Source: Corynebacterium sp. (GTDB taxonomy: Bacteria > Actinomycetota > Actinomycetes > Mycobacteriales > Mycobacteriaceae). Taken from it: DNA of 22,148 nucleotides. The position numbers and the translations under genes were made by a program. This document shows positions 21,992-22,148 of this stretch, one piece after another. The DNA is taken from assembly GCA_030450335.1 (NCBI GenBank), contig JAKDIS010000032.1, positions 1 to 22,148 of the forward strand, written 5' to 3'. Each line of letters opens with the position of its first letter. The first letter of the stretch is position 1. The notes beneath the pieces are model-generated. The model worked only from the letters and a program-made list of their open reading frames with translations. It was not told the origin of the DNA and ran no database searches.

Positions 21992-22148
21992 ATGGCCCCG
22001 TCAGCGTCCCAGGATGACCTCCGGGCGGAGATTCGTCGTGTGGAGCGCGGGGCGGGGGTCGGGTGGCGCCGCATCGTGACGGTGTTCGAGGACGCCGGGG
22101 GCGCGCGGTTGTCCCACGCCGAGCTGGCTGCCGCGGTGCACCCGTTGA
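21992..22148 (+). CDS. Partial hypothetical protein cut by the right edge
   Basis: An open frame starts at ATG 21992 and stays open for 52 codons to the window end. It is preceded by GAGGTGA (overlapping the stop of the membrane protein) seven bases upstream, so it is probably the next gene of the operon. The visible part begins MAPSASQDDLRAEIRRVE and continues with 'GWRRIVTVFEDAGGARLSHAELAAAV'. It looks soluble and helical, with a possible winged-helix beginning, but nothing can be said of its function from this fragment. Confidence 0.65.
   Translation, partial: MAPSASQDDLRAEIRRVERGAGVGWRRIVTVFEDAGGARLSHAELAAAVHPL

Overview
This window comes from a very GC-rich actinobacterium, most likely a high-GC Corynebacterium or close relative. 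The lipoprotein class B PBP, the BetP/LcoP/EctP-type BCCT carrier, the AlaT-type aminotransferase and the many start codons placed directly after a TANNNT -10 hexamer (leaderless transcription) all fit that group. The assignment is inferred from gene content and style; no rRNA or marker gene is present. I see no tRNA, rRNA, CRISPR array, insertion sequence or prophage gene. The window is densely packed chromosomal DNA with no gene-free stretch over 300 bp.

Layout. A diverged cyclopropane-fatty-acid-synthase-like methyltransferase (206-1570, +) converges on an MHS-type MFS carrier (1576-2928, -). The carrier is divergent from a KsdD-like FAD dehydrogenase (3079-4758, +), and a 15-bp imperfect inverted repeat lies between them. 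A 9-bp tandem repeat separates the dehydrogenase from a phosphoribosyltransferase (4790-5290, -). Upstream of that lie a BCCT carrier (5332-7233, -), an apparent operon of a FUSC membrane protein and a GyrI-like effector-binding protein (8973 to 7373, -), a pyridoxine-kinase-type PdxK/ThiD protein (9022-9825, -) and an AAA-type ATPase (9907-11064, -). The ATPase promoter carries five direct 9-bp repeats resembling DnaA boxes.

Regulatory modules. A GlxA-type AraC regulator (12338-13339, +) is divergent from a translationally coupled DUF1348/NTF2-like plus DJ-1/PfpI pair (12284 to 11164, -), and a perfect 16-bp palindrome abuts the regulator start. An alanine-aminotransferase-like gene (13327-14616, -) and a MocR-type GntR/aminotransferase regulator (14615-16054, +) are divergent with start codons that share the same CATG. 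Direct repeats that look like the MocR operator lie inside the first codons of the regulator.

Envelope region. Two coupled META-domain genes (one secreted, one lipoprotein) and a Cof-type HAD phosphatase form a minus-strand operon (17777 to 16017). Upstream is a penicillin-binding lipoprotein (17865-19721, -), divergent through a 41-bp gap from a plus-strand operon: hotdog acyl-CoA thioesterase, SAM methyltransferase, a Q/P-rich four-helix membrane protein and a hypothetical gene cut by the right edge.

Main themes are divergent gene pairs with compact, often leaderless promoters and symmetric operator-like sites touching the start codons. No new multi-gene defence or biosynthetic system is evident. 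The most promising leads are the ATPase repeat array, the MocR/alaT shared-start control region and the GlxA/DJ-1/DUF1348 module.
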